Below, piece after piece: positions 43,701 to 52,967 of a DNA stretch of 64,000 bases. The translations under genes and the position numbers were made by a program. Every line of letters begins with the position of its first letter. Within the stretch, counting starts at the first letter, position 1. The DNA comes from Nostocoides sp. (GTDB lineage: Bacteria; Actinomycetota; Actinomycetes; Actinomycetales; Dermatophilaceae): assembly GCA_016702415.1 (NCBI GenBank), contig JADJEA010000023.1, positions 62,001 to 126,000 of the forward strand. The letters are read 5' to 3'. The notes beneath the pieces were generated by a model. The model worked only from the letters and a program-made list of their open reading frames with translations. It had not been told where the DNA came from and searched no databases.

Positions 43701-44311
43701 TCGGCCGGATCAACCCCCTGGCGTTGGAGGAGTATGCCGCCCTGGAGGAGCGCCATGCCTTCCTCACCAAGCAGATGGAGGACCTGAAGTCCTCCCGCCG
43801 CGATCTCCTCGAGATCGTCAAGGAGGTCGACACCCGGGTCGAGCAGGTGTTCACCGAGGCCTTCCGGGACACGGCCGTGCAATTCGAGCGCGTCTTCGAC
43901 CGGCTCTTCCCCGGTGGGGAGGGGCGGCTACACCTGACCGACCCGGACAACATGCTGACGACGGGGATCGAGGTCGAGGCCCGCCCCCCCGGCAAGAAGA
44001 TCAAACGGCTCTCGCTGCTTTCGGGCGGAGAGCGGTCGCTGGTGGCGGTGGCGCTCCTCGTCGCGATCTTCAAGGCGCGGCCGAGCCCGTTCTACATCAT
44101 GGACGAGGTCGAGGCGGCGCTCGACGACACCAACCTCGGGCGGCTGCTGACGTTGTTCGAGGAGTTGCGCGATTCCAGCCAGCTCATCGTCATCACCCAC
44201 CAGAAGCGGACGATGGAGATCGCCGACGCGCTCTACGGCGTCTCGATGCGCGGTGACGGCGTCACCACGGTCGTCTCCCAGCGCCTGCGGGAGACCGAAG
44301 CGAGCGCCTGA
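40760..44311 (+). CDS. smc: Chromosome partition/condensin protein SMC
   Basis: The 1183-residue protein begins FVKTLTLKGFKSFASATTL with Walker A GPNGSGKSN (residues 31-39). It has two long Ala/Glu/Arg-rich coiled coils around a central hinge (about residues 500-660), and ends with the ABC signature LLSGGERSL and Walker B FYIMDEVEAALDD. With ScpA/ScpB (not in the window) it organises the origin region. GTG at 40760 is the family start; a TACAGT at 40720-40725 is a candidate -10. Confidence 0.96.
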   Translation: MFVKTLTLKGFKSFASATTLRLEPGVTCIVGPNGSGKSNVVDALAWVMGEQGAKSLRGGKMEDVIFAGTPGRAPLGRAEVAMTIDNTDGALPIDYTEVTISRTMFRTGGSEYAINGTPARLLDVQELLSDSGLGREMHVIVGQGQLDTVLRATPEERRGFIEEAAGVLKHRRRKERALRKLESMEGNLTRVADLTGEIRRQLGPLGRQAEAARRAAVIQAEARDARLRLLADDLVRLVSAVEQESADETALMVRRAEIEAALAQARARVAALEETAAAAAPALTAARDRWIALRSVRDRMEATRSLAAERLRLLRTDDAEETVTGRDPEELTRQAAAARVQEAELAAAVESATAALAVAVTAREAAEQAAYAEQQRVARLARAEADRREGLARLTGQVASRASRIEATEAELGRIKASITAARARAAEAEQDFAALEGSIAADEEGEEGLDAAYEAAAALHDQRCRRVDNLVEAERSLERERLALVSRLDALRMSLRRKDGAESLLAGTGEEGILGSFAHTLRVAPGHEVAVAAALGWAADAVAVRDGSVALAALSRLRAQDGGRAGLVVAGTPSAPAADRPPLPDGAIWARTVVTPPEGFAGAVDHLLSGVVLVPDLSSAQAVADDMRVIAVTPDGDLVGPGFARGGSADAPSPIELEAAVAEAESQLAERTATAEQNRFALVRAREELAESGDAVDAHLERLHESDARMAALAERLGALGAAIRAANAEVARGERSAATAREGAEAARAELAALTERLEAAQAEPAASLGEDRDDRAALEAAASAARAAETEARLHVRTTEERARAVHGRAASLEGAARNERAARERLRVRRERRQREAAVAQTVLVAAQTGVERLAAAAERAGDDVATGDAERSVRERDLATLREEVERHREDLTALTDDLHRDEIARAAAQAKIDQLRGQAVEELGIDPDVLVEDFGPHQPVPVVVPEGETAGEPAAYVRDVQEKRLRRAERGLRDLGRINPLALEEYAALEERHAFLTKQMEDLKSSRRDLLEIVKEVDTRVEQVFTEAFRDTAVQFERVFDRLFPGGEGRLHLTDPDNMLTTGIEVEARPPGKKIKRLSLLSGGERSLVAVALLVAIFKARPSPFYIMDEVEAALDDTNLGRLLTLFEELRDSSQLIVITHQKRTMEIADALYGVSMRGDGVTTVVSQRLRETEASA

Positions 44312-44395
44312 CCGGGCAGGGTCAACCGAGATTGGCCCGGCCGGAAGCCGTGTCGCGTTTGGATCCGGCTGCCGCAGTGGGAGATCCTGGTTCGC

Positions 44396-44629
44396 ATGCT
44401 CGGTGTCCTCCTTCCGTTGCTGGTCGCCATCGCCGTTGCCGTCGTCGTGCTCGCCGTCGTGGCCATCCCGGCGCGGCGATCCGGGCGCGACTTGCTCACC
44501 GATCGCGGTGAGGCGGTGTTCGTCAAGGTGAAGACCGGCGCCGGGGAGATCGGGCCGAAGGCCGGCGAAATCGCCTCCCAGGCGGCTGCCGGGGTGGCAA
44601 AGGTCCTACCCAAGGAACGCCGTCACTAA
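44396..44629 (+). CDS. Small single-pass membrane protein of unknown function
   Basis: The 77-residue protein begins MLGVLLPLLVAIAVAVVVLA, a single membrane helix, followed by a basic-to-mixed tail (VKTGAGEIGPKAGEIASQAA) ending KERRH. It lies between smc and ftsY. The reading frame is short but the codon pattern and helix look real. Function unknown. Confidence 0.55.
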   Translation: MLGVLLPLLVAIAVAVVVLAVVAIPARRSGRDLLTDRGEAVFVKVKTGAGEIGPKAGEIASQAAAGVAKVLPKERRH

Positions 44630-44685
44630 CCCCAGGACGGCGGACGCAGCGGCATACCGTCACCGCGCGGTGTGAGGATTGACCC

Positions 44686-45915
44686 GTGAACAGCGTCTGG
44701 GAATGGTTGATCGTCGCCGGTGTCCTTCTCGTCGTCCTGCTCGGGGGCCTGGTTGCCTTCCTCCGACCGGGACGGGGCGGACGCACCCGAGAGCTGCCGA
44801 CGCCGCCGTCCACGCCCTCGACGCCTGACCGCGGCCCAGCCCCACCATCGACGGGACCCGCCGCCCCATCCCCGGGCGAGGGTTCCGGCGGCATCGCCGC
44901 GCCACCCCGGCCCACGCCGCCGCCCACCCTCAACGACGACACCACCGTCACCGACGACGACCTCGAGGAGCTGCTTCGACTCGAACGTCCGGAGGCTCCT
45001 GCCGGCCGGCTCCAGCGCCTGCGCGCGCGGCTGGCCCGGAGCAACTCGGCACTCGGCAAGGGCCTGCTCAATCTCCTGACCCGCGGTGGGCTCGACGAGG
45101 AGGCCTGGGAGGAGGTCGAGGACACCCTCATCCGGGCCGACCTCGGCATCGAGGCGAGCACCGAACTCGTCGAGGCCCTGCGCACCCAGGTCAAGGTCGC
45201 CGGCACCCGGGACGAGGCGACGGTGCGCGGGTGGCTACGCACGGATCTCCTGCGCCTGCTCGACCCGAGCATGGATCGCTCGATCGCCTCCAGCCGTGTC
45301 GGGGACCGTCCGGCGGTCGTCCTCGTCGTCGGGGTCAACGGCACGGGCAAGACGACGACGGTCGGCAAACTCGCTCGGGTGCTCGTCGCCGAGGACAAGG
45401 ACGTCATCCTCGGTGCCGCCGACACCTTCCGCGCCGCGGCCGCCGACCAGCTCGAGACGTGGGGTGCCCGGGTCGGGGTCCCCACCGTGCGGTCGCACAA
45501 GGACGGTGCCGACCCGGCGGCGGTCGCCTTCGACGCCGTCAAGTCGGGGATCGAGATGGAGGCCGACGTCGTGCTCCTCGACACCGCCGGCCGGCTGCAC
45601 AACAAGACCAACCTCATGGACGAGCTCGGCAAGATCAAGCGCGTCGTGGAGAAGCAGTCGCCGATCGATGAGGTCCTGCTCGTGCTCGATGCGACCACCG
45701 GACAGAACGGCCTGCGTCAGGCCGAGGTCTTCGCCCAGGTGGTCGGCATCACCGGCATCGTCCTGACCAAGCTGGACGGCACGGCCAAGGGCGGCATCGT
45801 CGTCGCTGTGCAGCGGCGGCTCGGGGTCCCGGTCAAACTCGTCGGCCTCGGTGAAGGACCCGACGACCTCGCACCCTTCGACCCGGCCCAGTTCGTCGAC
45901 GCGATCCTGGCCTAA
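44686..45915 (+). CDS. ftsY: Signal-recognition-particle receptor FtsY
   Basis: The 409-residue SRP-receptor GTPase carries an N-terminal membrane segment (WLIVAGVLLVVLLGGLVAFL), a Pro/Ser-rich linker, then the N domain and the G domain with GVNGTGKTTTVGKLA (about residue 216), DTAGRLHNKTNLMDEL and TKLDGTAKGG. It docks SRP-ribosome complexes at the membrane. GTG at 44686 follows GAGGAT by 6 nt. Its partner ffh lies 4.5 kb downstream. Confidence 0.95.
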   Translation: MNSVWEWLIVAGVLLVVLLGGLVAFLRPGRGGRTRELPTPPSTPSTPDRGPAPPSTGPAAPSPGEGSGGIAAPPRPTPPPTLNDDTTVTDDDLEELLRLERPEAPAGRLQRLRARLARSNSALGKGLLNLLTRGGLDEEAWEEVEDTLIRADLGIEASTELVEALRTQVKVAGTRDEATVRGWLRTDLLRLLDPSMDRSIASSRVGDRPAVVLVVGVNGTGKTTTVGKLARVLVAEDKDVILGAADTFRAAAADQLETWGARVGVPTVRSHKDGADPAAVAFDAVKSGIEMEADVVLLDTAGRLHNKTNLMDELGKIKRVVEKQSPIDEVLLVLDATTGQNGLRQAEVFAQVVGITGIVLTKLDGTAKGGIVVAVQRRLGVPVKLVGLGEGPDDLAPFDPAQFVDAILA

Positions 45916-45984
45916 GAGGTGGGCGTCTCGGCATACGGGACGAGGCGTCCGCGGAAACGGGAACCTAACGTGCGCGGCGACTTG

Positions 45985-46001
45985 GCAACACCGTCGTAAC
46001 A
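45985..46001 (+). promoter_or_regulatory. Candidate GlnR-type box upstream of amt
   Basis: GGCAACACCGTCGTAAC contains the pattern AC-n9-AC used by actinobacterial GlnR, 38 bp before the amt start at 46039. Nitrogen control of amt-glnK-glnD by GlnR is usual in the phylum. The match is short and the call is weak. Confidence 0.3.
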
Positions 46002-46038
46002 CAGGTCACCATCGGGCGAAACCGCCGCACCACACGCT

Positions 46039-47448
46039 GTGCCCATGACCGGAACACTGCTCACCCTGGCGAGCGCCGACGAGCCGACGATCGACCTCGC
46101 GTCGTCGGGCTTCCTGATCGTCAGCGCCGCCCTCGTGCTCATGATGACCACGCCGGCCCTCGCCCTCTTCTACGGAGGCATGAGCCGCGCCAAGTCCGTC
46201 CTCAACATGATGATGATGTCGTATGGCGCCTTCGGGCTCGTCGGCATCCTCTATGTCCTCTACGGCTATTCGATGTCGTTCGGGCCCAGCGACATCGGCG
46301 GCCTCATCGCCAACCCCTTCAGCAAATTCGGGCTCCACGACACCGCCGGGCTGGTCAACCCCTTCGGCTACGACGGCTACGGCTGGGTGCCGGAGCTCGC
46401 CTTTGTCGGCTTCCAGCTCACCTTCGCCGCGATCACCGTCGCGCTCATCTCCGGCGCCATCGCCGATCGCGTCAAGTTCTCGACGTGGATGGTCTTCTCG
46501 GGGCTGTGGGTCACTCTCTGCTACTTCCCCGTGGCGCACATGGTCTGGGGCGGTGGCCTCCTCTCCGGTTCCGCGACCGGCCTGTCCGCCAAGATCTTCG
46601 GCGCGGCCGATGGAGTGGCGAAGGTCCTCCCCATCGACTTCGCCGGTGGGACCGTCGTCCACATCAACGCCGGTATGGCGGGCCTGGTCCTCGCGCTCGT
46701 CATCGGGAAGCGCGTCGGGTTCGGCTCCCAGGCAATGCGGCCACACAATGTCCCGCTCGTCATGATCGGTGCCGGATTGCTGTGGTTCGGCTGGTTCGGG
46801 TTCAACGCAGGCTCCGAACTCGCGCCCGACGGCACCGCGGCCCTGGTATGGATCAACACGACCGTCGCGACCTGCGCGGCCATGCTCGGCTGGCTCGTCG
46901 TCGAGAAGCTGCGCGACGGCCACGCGACCTCGATCGGTGCCGCGTCCGGCGTCGTCGCCGGGCTGGTGGCCATCACCCCGGCCTGCGGGGCGCTCTCCCC
47001 GGTGGGCTCGATCGTCCTCGGGGCCGTGGCGGGGGGGCTCTCGGCATACGCCGTGGGGTTGAAGTTCCGGTTCGGCTTCGACGACTCCCTCGACGTCGTC
47101 GGGGTGCACCTGGTCGCCGGACTCTGGGGGACCAGCGGCAGCGGCCTGCTGGCGACGGGCACCGGCCTCTTCTATGGGCATGGGGTCAAGCAGACGGTCA
47201 TCCAGATCGTCATCGCCCTCGTCTCCGTCGCGGTCTCCGGAGTCGTCACCCTCGTCATCGCCCTCGCCTTGAAGGCGGCCATGGGGTGGCGGATCAGCGA
47301 CGACGCCGAATTGGCCGGCATCGACCAGGCCGAGCACGCCGAATCGGCATACGACCTCATCGACCGTGGTGGGCGACTGGGCACCGGGATCCTCGCGGGT
47401 CTCACCCGCGCCGAGGCCGCCCCCGTCAAGGAAGGAGCCTCCGCATGA
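46039..47448 (+). CDS. amt: Ammonium transporter
   Basis: The 469-residue membrane protein has about 11 helices, FYGGMSRAKSVLNMMMM, GTVVHINAG (twin-His path) and GVHLVAGLWG of the Amt/Mep/Rh family. It moves ammonium in and is blocked by PII. A GTG at 46039 or the ATG at 46045 starts it. Its stop overlaps the glnK ATG, and glnD follows: a nitrogen-sensing operon. Confidence 0.94.
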   Translation: MPMTGTLLTLASADEPTIDLASSGFLIVSAALVLMMTTPALALFYGGMSRAKSVLNMMMMSYGAFGLVGILYVLYGYSMSFGPSDIGGLIANPFSKFGLHDTAGLVNPFGYDGYGWVPELAFVGFQLTFAAITVALISGAIADRVKFSTWMVFSGLWVTLCYFPVAHMVWGGGLLSGSATGLSAKIFGAADGVAKVLPIDFAGGTVVHINAGMAGLVLALVIGKRVGFGSQAMRPHNVPLVMIGAGLLWFGWFGFNAGSELAPDGTAALVWINTTVATCAAMLGWLVVEKLRDGHATSIGAASGVVAGLVAITPACGALSPVGSIVLGAVAGGLSAYAVGLKFRFGFDDSLDVVGVHLVAGLWGTSGSGLLATGTGLFYGHGVKQTVIQIVIALVSVAVSGVVTLVIALALKAAMGWRISDDAELAGIDQAEHAESAYDLIDRGGRLGTGILAGLTRAEAAPVKEGASA

Positions 47449-47783
47449 AGCTCGTCACCGCCATTATCAAGCCCCACCAGTTGGACGAGGTCAAGACCGC
47501 CCTCGAGGCCTACGGCATCGCCGGTATGACGCTCAGCGAGGCCTCGGGATATGGTCGCCAACGCGGTCACTCCGAGGTCTACCGGGGCGCGGAGTACACC
47601 GTCGACTTCGTCCCCAAGATCCGGCTGGAGGTCCTGGTCGAGGACGGCGACGCCGGCCCCGTGGTCGACGTCATCGTCAAGTCGGCACACACCGGCCGGA
47701 TCGGCGACGGGAAGGTTTGGGTCGTCCCCGTCGACGACATCGCCCGGGTCCGCACCGGCGAGCACGGCGCGGACGCCATCTGA
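47445..47783 (+). CDS. glnK: PII nitrogen regulatory protein
   Basis: The 112-residue PII has KLVTAIIKPHQLDEVKTAL, the T-loop GAEYTVDFVPK with the modification Tyr (Y51), and KVWVVPVDDIARVRTGE. It senses 2-oxoglutarate and ATP/ADP and controls Amt. In actinobacteria Y51 is adenylylated rather than uridylylated. A GGAAGGAG site precedes the ATG. Confidence 0.95.
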   Translation: MKLVTAIIKPHQLDEVKTALEAYGIAGMTLSEASGYGRQRGHSEVYRGAEYTVDFVPKIRLEVLVEDGDAGPVVDVIVKSAHTGRIGDGKVWVVPVDDIARVRTGEHGADAI

Positions 47784-47874
47784 GCCAGCCATCTCCACCG
47801 CCCGACCCACCCGAACCCGACCACCCAACCCGCCCGGCTCACGGGCAGACGTTCACCACCATCCACGAGGAGCC

Positions 47875-50226
47875 ATGCGCGCATCAGCCGATGTCAGCCG
47901 CACCCGCCTCGACCTCGCCGGCACCCGCGCGTTCACCACGCCGGGTGCCGGTGCGGTGCGCCGGGCCGCCATCACCGACTACACCCGGACCTGGCTGCAG
48001 GAGATCTGGGCAACGGCGGCGGGTGGACGGCCGACCCCGGGTCTGGCTCTGGCCGCGGTGGGCTCGCTCGGCCGGGGGGAGCCCGGGCCGCTGTCGGACC
48101 TCGACCTCGTCCTCCTCCACGACGGTCGGTCCTGCCCTCCGGCCGACCTCGTCGCCTTCGCCGACCGCCTCTGGTACCCCATCTGGGACGCCAAGCTTCG
48201 CCTCGACCACAGCGTCCGCACCCTGGCCCAGTGCCGGGAGGTCGCCGGCAACGACCTCTCGGCGGCCGTTGGGCTGCTCGACATCGGCCCGATCGCCGGT
48301 GAGGTCGCCCTCGTGGCGGCGATCCGCTCGACCTTGGCCCACGACTGGCGGGCCAATGCCCGCAAGCGGCTCCCGGCGTTGACGGCGGACGTGCGGGCGC
48401 GGCATACCCGCCATGGGGAGTTGTCGCAGTCGATCGAACCCGATCTCAAGGAGGCTCGGGGGGGCCTGCGCGACATGACCGTCCTGCGCGCCCTGGTGTC
48501 CGCGTGGCTGACCGACCGGCCACACGGGCCGGTGGACGCGGCATACGGCCAATTGCTCGACGTCCGGGATGCGCTCCACGTCGTCACCGGCCGCGGCCGG
48601 GACCGGCTGGGGCGGGAGGACACCGATGCCGTCGCGGCGCTCCTGGGGTATGCCGACAGCGACGCCCTCCTGACCATGGTCAGTTCCAGCGGGCGCACCA
48701 TCGCCAATGCGCTCGAGGGGACGATGCGCCGCGCCGGCCAGAGCCAGCGGGCCCGCACTCTGCGGGTGGGGCCGCGCCGCCCGCGGCTGACGGCGCTGGG
48801 CTATGGGGTGTACGAGCACGACGGTGAGGCCGTCCTTTCCGGTGCGAGCACGACCGATCCGTTGTTGCCATTGCGGACGGCGTCCGTCGCCGCGCGGGCC
48901 TGTCTGCCGCTGGCCCCCCAAACGCTGGCCAATCTCGCCGAAGCCCCGGACCTGCCGGTGCCGTGGCCGGCCGCTGCCCGCGACTTCTTGACCGACCTCC
49001 TGGCCTCGGGGCCCGGCCTGATCCCGGTGTGGGAAGGGCTGCACGCGGTCGGGTTGATCGACCGGTGGCTCCCGGAGTGGGCGGCGGTGGACTCGCGGCC
49101 ACAGCGCAACCCGGTCCATCGGCATACCGTCGACCGGCACCTGCTGGAGAGTGTCGTCGAGGCGGGTCGATTGGTGCGGGAGGTCGGCCGACCGGACCTG
49201 CTGCTCATTGCTGCTGTGTTGCACGACATCGGCAAGATCGCCGGAGCACATGACCACAGCCATGAGGGTGGCGTCATCACGGCCCAGATCGTGGCGCGCA
49301 TGGGTCTGCCCGAGCCGGACGCCCAGGTCGTGGTGCGGCTGGTGCGCGAGCACCTGACCCTCATCGACCTCGCCACGCGCCGGGATCTCGCCGACCCCGC
49401 GACGGTCGCGGCCGCCTGGTCGGCGGCGGGGGAAAGCCGGGAAGGGCTGGACCTGCTGCGGTGCCTGACCATCGCCGATGCCAAGTCCGTCGGAGCGGCG
49501 GCATGGACCGAGTGGCGCGCCGGTCTCCTGGAGGCGCTCGTGCGAGCCGCGCGGGAGTGCGGCCACGGGAGGCCGGCGACGGATTCGGGGGAGACAGCGT
49601 CGGTGGCGTCCCGTCGCCCAGATCCGCCGGGCACCACCACCCCCCGGGTCGAGATCTCCGCCCTGCCTGGGGCCTTCCAGGTCGACATCGTCGACCGCGA
49701 CCGCATCGGCCTCTTCGCCGACACCGCCGGACTCTTCGCCGCGCTCGGCCTGACCGTGCGCACCGCGGTCCTGCGGACCGAGGACGGCATCGCCTATGAC
49801 GAGTGGCACGTGGAGACGCCGGCCGGGGACGCCCCCGACGTGGCCCGCTTGCTGCGCGGACTGGAGCGACTCGCTGCGGGGGACCGGTCGCCACTGGGCG
49901 ACCTCCACCGGAAGCGCACCTTCGCCCGGCGAGCGATCCCCGAGCCGCACCGGCAGACCCGCGCCTTCGTCCTGCCGGAGGCGGCGAGCGCCGCCACGGT
50001 CATCGAGGTGCGCGGGGAGGACCGCATCGGGCTCCTCCACGACCTCGGGGTGACCTTCGCCGACGCCGGGCTGTCCGTCCGGTCCGCCCATATCGCAACG
50101 TATGCCGGGCAGACCCTCGACACCTTCTATCTCACCGACGCGTCGGGTCGGCCGCTGTCGCCGGGGAAGGTTGCCGCGACCGTGGCCGCGGTGATCGACA
50201 CCTGCGACGCCCGACCGCGATCGTGA
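47875..50226 (+). CDS. glnD: PII nucleotidyl-modifying enzyme (GlnD)
   Basis: The 783-residue protein has an N-terminal nucleotidyltransferase (VGSLGRGEPGPLSDLDL), a central HD domain (LLIAAVLHDIGKIAGAHDH) and two C-terminal ACT domains (IVDRDRIGLFADTAGLF and VRGEDRIGLLHDLGVTF). It modifies and demodifies PII at Y51 in response to nitrogen status. ATG 47875, after GAGGAG, gives the family start; the frame is open earlier, overlapping glnK. Confidence 0.93.
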   Translation: MRASADVSRTRLDLAGTRAFTTPGAGAVRRAAITDYTRTWLQEIWATAAGGRPTPGLALAAVGSLGRGEPGPLSDLDLVLLHDGRSCPPADLVAFADRLWYPIWDAKLRLDHSVRTLAQCREVAGNDLSAAVGLLDIGPIAGEVALVAAIRSTLAHDWRANARKRLPALTADVRARHTRHGELSQSIEPDLKEARGGLRDMTVLRALVSAWLTDRPHGPVDAAYGQLLDVRDALHVVTGRGRDRLGREDTDAVAALLGYADSDALLTMVSSSGRTIANALEGTMRRAGQSQRARTLRVGPRRPRLTALGYGVYEHDGEAVLSGASTTDPLLPLRTASVAARACLPLAPQTLANLAEAPDLPVPWPAAARDFLTDLLASGPGLIPVWEGLHAVGLIDRWLPEWAAVDSRPQRNPVHRHTVDRHLLESVVEAGRLVREVGRPDLLLIAAVLHDIGKIAGAHDHSHEGGVITAQIVARMGLPEPDAQVVVRLVREHLTLIDLATRRDLADPATVAAAWSAAGESREGLDLLRCLTIADAKSVGAAAWTEWRAGLLEALVRAARECGHGRPATDSGETASVASRRPDPPGTTTPRVEISALPGAFQVDIVDRDRIGLFADTAGLFAALGLTVRTAVLRTEDGIAYDEWHVETPAGDAPDVARLLRGLERLAAGDRSPLGDLHRKRTFARRAIPEPHRQTRAFVLPEAASAATVIEVRGEDRIGLLHDLGVTFADAGLSVRSAHIATYAGQTLDTFYLTDASGRPLSPGKVAATVAAVIDTCDARPRS

Positions 50227-50372
50227 GCGCGCGGAGGTTCGGGCGGTCGGCGGCCGGGCCGACGTGGGTCGGCCGGTCGGGGACCAGGCCGGGGTCGGGG
50301 GTCGGGCCGTCCGAGGTCGGCACGTCGGGGGCGGGGCGGTCCGGAGTCGGCGGGTCGCCGGCAGGCGGCGGT

Positions 50373-50378
50373 TAGGCT
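50373..50378 (+). promoter_or_regulatory. -10 element TAGGCT, leaderless start of ffh
   Basis: TAGGCT ends 7 nt before the ffh GTG at 50386. The preceding 140 bp (50230-50370) is a G-rich stretch of GGTCGG-like repeats with no gene. Confidence 0.55.
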
Positions 50379-50385
50379 TTCCCCC

Positions 50386-51981
50386 GTGTTCACCTCACTC
50401 TCCGATCGCCTGACCGCGACCTTCAAGAACCTCCGCGGCAAGGGGCGGCTGAGCGAGTCCGATGTCAACAAGACGATCCGCGACATCCGGATGGCGCTGC
50501 TCGACGCCGATGTCGCGCTCCCGGTCGTCAAGGACTTCACCCATGCCGTGCGGGAGCGGGCCCTCGGCGCCGAGGTCTCCCAGGCCCTCAACCCGGCACA
50601 GCAGGTCGTCAAGATCGTCAACGAGGAACTCGTCGACATCCTCGGGCAGCACACCCGGCCGCTGCGGCTGGCCAAGACCGCGCCGACGGTCATCATGCTC
50701 GCTGGCCTCCAGGGGTCGGGCAAGACGACCCTGGCGGGCAAGCTCGGCAAGTGGTTCAAGGACCAGGGCAACACCCCGCTCCTGGTCGCCGCCGACCTCC
50801 AGCGGCCCAATGCCGTGACCCAGTTGCAGGTCGTCGGGGAGCGCGCCGGAGTCCCGGTCTTCGCGCCCGAGAAGGGCAATGTCGGTGGGCACGACGCGGT
50901 CGGACCCACCGGTGAGGGCACCCGCTCTTTCGGCGATCCGGTCGAGGTCGCCGAGGACGGCATTCAGTACGCCGTCTCCAAGCTCTACAACGTCGTCATC
51001 GTCGACACCGCCGGGCGGCTCGCCGTCGACCAGGAGTTGATGCAGCAGGCCGCCGACATCAAGGACGCGATCGAGCCGGATGAGGTCCTCTTCGTCATCG
51101 ACGCGATGATCGGCCAGGCCGCGGTCGAGACCGCGAAGGCGTTCCTCGAGGGCATCGACTTCAGCGGCGTCGTCCTCTCCAAGCTCGATGGCGACGCCCG
51201 CGGCGGTGCCGCGCTCTCGGTCGCCAAGATCACCGGCCGGCCGATCATGTTCGCCTCCATCGGCGAGGGTGTGAAGGACTTCGAGATCTTCCATCCCGAC
51301 CGGATGGCCTCCCGAATCCTCGACATGGGCGACATGCTCACCCTCATCGAGCAGGCCGAGCGGGCCTTCGACCGCCAGCAGGTCGCCGAGATGGAGCGGA
51401 AGTTCCTCGCTGCGGAGGACTTCACCTTCGACGACTTCCTCCAGCAGTTGTCGGCGATCAAGCGGATGGGCTCGCTGAAGGGGATGCTCCGGATGATGCC
51501 GGGCATGAACCAGATGCGCGAGCAACTGGACGCCCTCGACGAGCGGGAGTTCGACCGGGTCGAGGCGATGATCCGCTCCATGACGCCCTTCGAGCGCGCC
51601 CACCCCAAGCAGATCAACGGCTCGCGCCGCCAGCGCATCGCCGCCGGCTCCGGAATGCAGATCGGTGACGTCAACCAACTGCTCGTCCGCTTTGGGGACG
51701 CCCAGAAGATGATGAAGCAGTTGGCGAGAGGCGGCGGCATACCCGGAATGCCTGGGGTGACCGGTCCCGGGAAGCGCGGGCAGAAGCAGGTCGCCCAGCG
51801 GCGCAAGGGCAAGTCCGGCAACCCGGCCAAGCGGGCCGAGCAGGAGCGGGCGGCGGCAGCGGCATCGGCCAACCGGCCGGCAGGCGGGGGTTCGGCTTTC
51901 GGTCTCGGCGGCGGCGATCCGACCGCGGGGCTCGACCCGAGCAAGCTGCCCAAGGGGTTCGAGAAGTTCCTGGGCCAGTAG
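50386..51981 (+). CDS. ffh: Signal recognition particle protein Ffh
   Basis: The 531-residue SRP GTPase has an N domain, G domain (LAGLQGSGKTTLAGKLG, DTAGRLAVDQEL, SKLDGDARGG) and Met-rich M domain (GMLRMMPGMNQMREQL, FERAHPKQINGSRRQRIA) that binds the SRP RNA. The C-terminal tail is Gly/Ala-rich and ends GFEKFLGQ, as usual in actinobacteria. It targets nascent membrane proteins to FtsY. Confidence 0.96.
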   Translation: MFTSLSDRLTATFKNLRGKGRLSESDVNKTIRDIRMALLDADVALPVVKDFTHAVRERALGAEVSQALNPAQQVVKIVNEELVDILGQHTRPLRLAKTAPTVIMLAGLQGSGKTTLAGKLGKWFKDQGNTPLLVAADLQRPNAVTQLQVVGERAGVPVFAPEKGNVGGHDAVGPTGEGTRSFGDPVEVAEDGIQYAVSKLYNVVIVDTAGRLAVDQELMQQAADIKDAIEPDEVLFVIDAMIGQAAVETAKAFLEGIDFSGVVLSKLDGDARGGAALSVAKITGRPIMFASIGEGVKDFEIFHPDRMASRILDMGDMLTLIEQAERAFDRQQVAEMERKFLAAEDFTFDDFLQQLSAIKRMGSLKGMLRMMPGMNQMREQLDALDEREFDRVEAMIRSMTPFERAHPKQINGSRRQRIAAGSGMQIGDVNQLLVRFGDAQKMMKQLARGGGIPGMPGVTGPGKRGQKQVAQRRKGKSGNPAKRAEQERAAAAASANRPAGGGSAFGLGGGDPTAGLDPSKLPKGFEKFLGQ

Positions 51982-51987
51982 CCCCGC

Positions 51988-52861
51988 GTGACCCTGCACA
52001 CAGTGGAGGTCGGCACCGCCGGACCCCGAATCGCCTTCCTGCACGGGCTTTTCGGTCAGGGACGCAACTGGAACCAGATCGCCCGGGCGCTCGCCGGCCC
52101 GGACGGCGAGACCGCGCGGTGCCTCCTGGTGGACCTGCCCGACCACGGCCGGTCACCGTGGAGCGCGGCGTTTTCCTATCGGGGGTATGCCGACGCCGTC
52201 GCCGCCGCGCTTTCCCGGTGGGGCGGGTCGGACCCGGTCACCCTGGTCGGGCACTCGCTCGGCGGCAAGACCGCGATGGTGACCGCCCTGGAGCATCCCG
52301 ACACGATCGCCCGGTTGTGCGTCGTCGACATCGCCCCGAAGAGCTATGGCAATCTTCACCGCTTCACCGGGTATATCGACGGGATGCGCGCCCTGCCGCT
52401 CGATAAGGTGTCCACCCGGGCCGATGCGGACGCGTGGTTCGCCCGGGTCGAGCCCGACCCCGGCATCCGCGCCTTCCTCCTCCAGAATCTGCGGCGCCGC
52501 GGCGCCGGCTGGGCCTGGCAGTGCAACCTCGACCTGATCGCGGCCGACGCGGCCCGCGGGTCGGCGTCCGTCATCGCCGACTTCCCGTTCGCGGGCTCGG
52601 TGAGTGAGCACGCGGGGGGTGAGCCTGCGGGGGGTGAGCCGGCGGGTGGGCGCGCGGGGGGCGAGCCCGCGGCATACGACGGGCCGGTGGTGTGGCTGGT
52701 GGGCGCGGACTCGGGCTATGTCCACGACGACGACGGGCCACGGATGCGGTCGCTCTTCCCCGCGGTGCGCAAGGGTGACCGTCAATGGAGCCGGCCACTG
52801 GGTGCACACCGACGCGCCGGGCGTCGTCGTGGAGACCCTGCACCGACTGATCGGTCGCTGA
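51988..52861 (+). pseudogene. Alpha/beta hydrolase, single-base frameshift near the end
   Basis: The protein runs normally through the oxyanion loop HGLFGQGRNW and nucleophile VGHSLGGKT. Near 52770 the frame shifts at GCAAGGGTGACC: removing one G restores KVTVNGAGHWVHTDAPGVVVETL with the catalytic His. The interval is one base over a multiple of three. A short tandem repeat (GGGTGAGCC/GGGGGTGAGCCTGC, 52610-52650) sits inside. Without the shift the product would be about 290 residues. If real, the catalytic His is lost. A G-run sequence error is equally likely. Confidence 0.75.
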
Positions 52862-52954
52862 TCCGGCGGCCACCCGCAACACGGGCGCGCCGGGATCGGC
52901 TGTCCAAAAAGGTGGTGACCGTCGGCGGGGGGTTCCCGGCCGGCGCCGTCCCGA

Positions 52955-52960
52955 TAAGGT
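52955..52960 (+). promoter_or_regulatory. -10 element TAAGGT, leaderless start of 52968
   Basis: TAAGGT ends 7 nt before ATG 52968. Confidence 0.5.
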
Positions 52961-52967
52961 CGCCGGT

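Noticed and set aside
40658..43882. A 1074-codon open frame opposite smc, and similar long antisense frames opposite the oxidoreductase, gltX and glnD
   Set aside because: High G+C leaves few stops in antisense frames. The opposite strands carry clearly recognisable families, while these frames have random Arg/Gly/Pro-rich composition.
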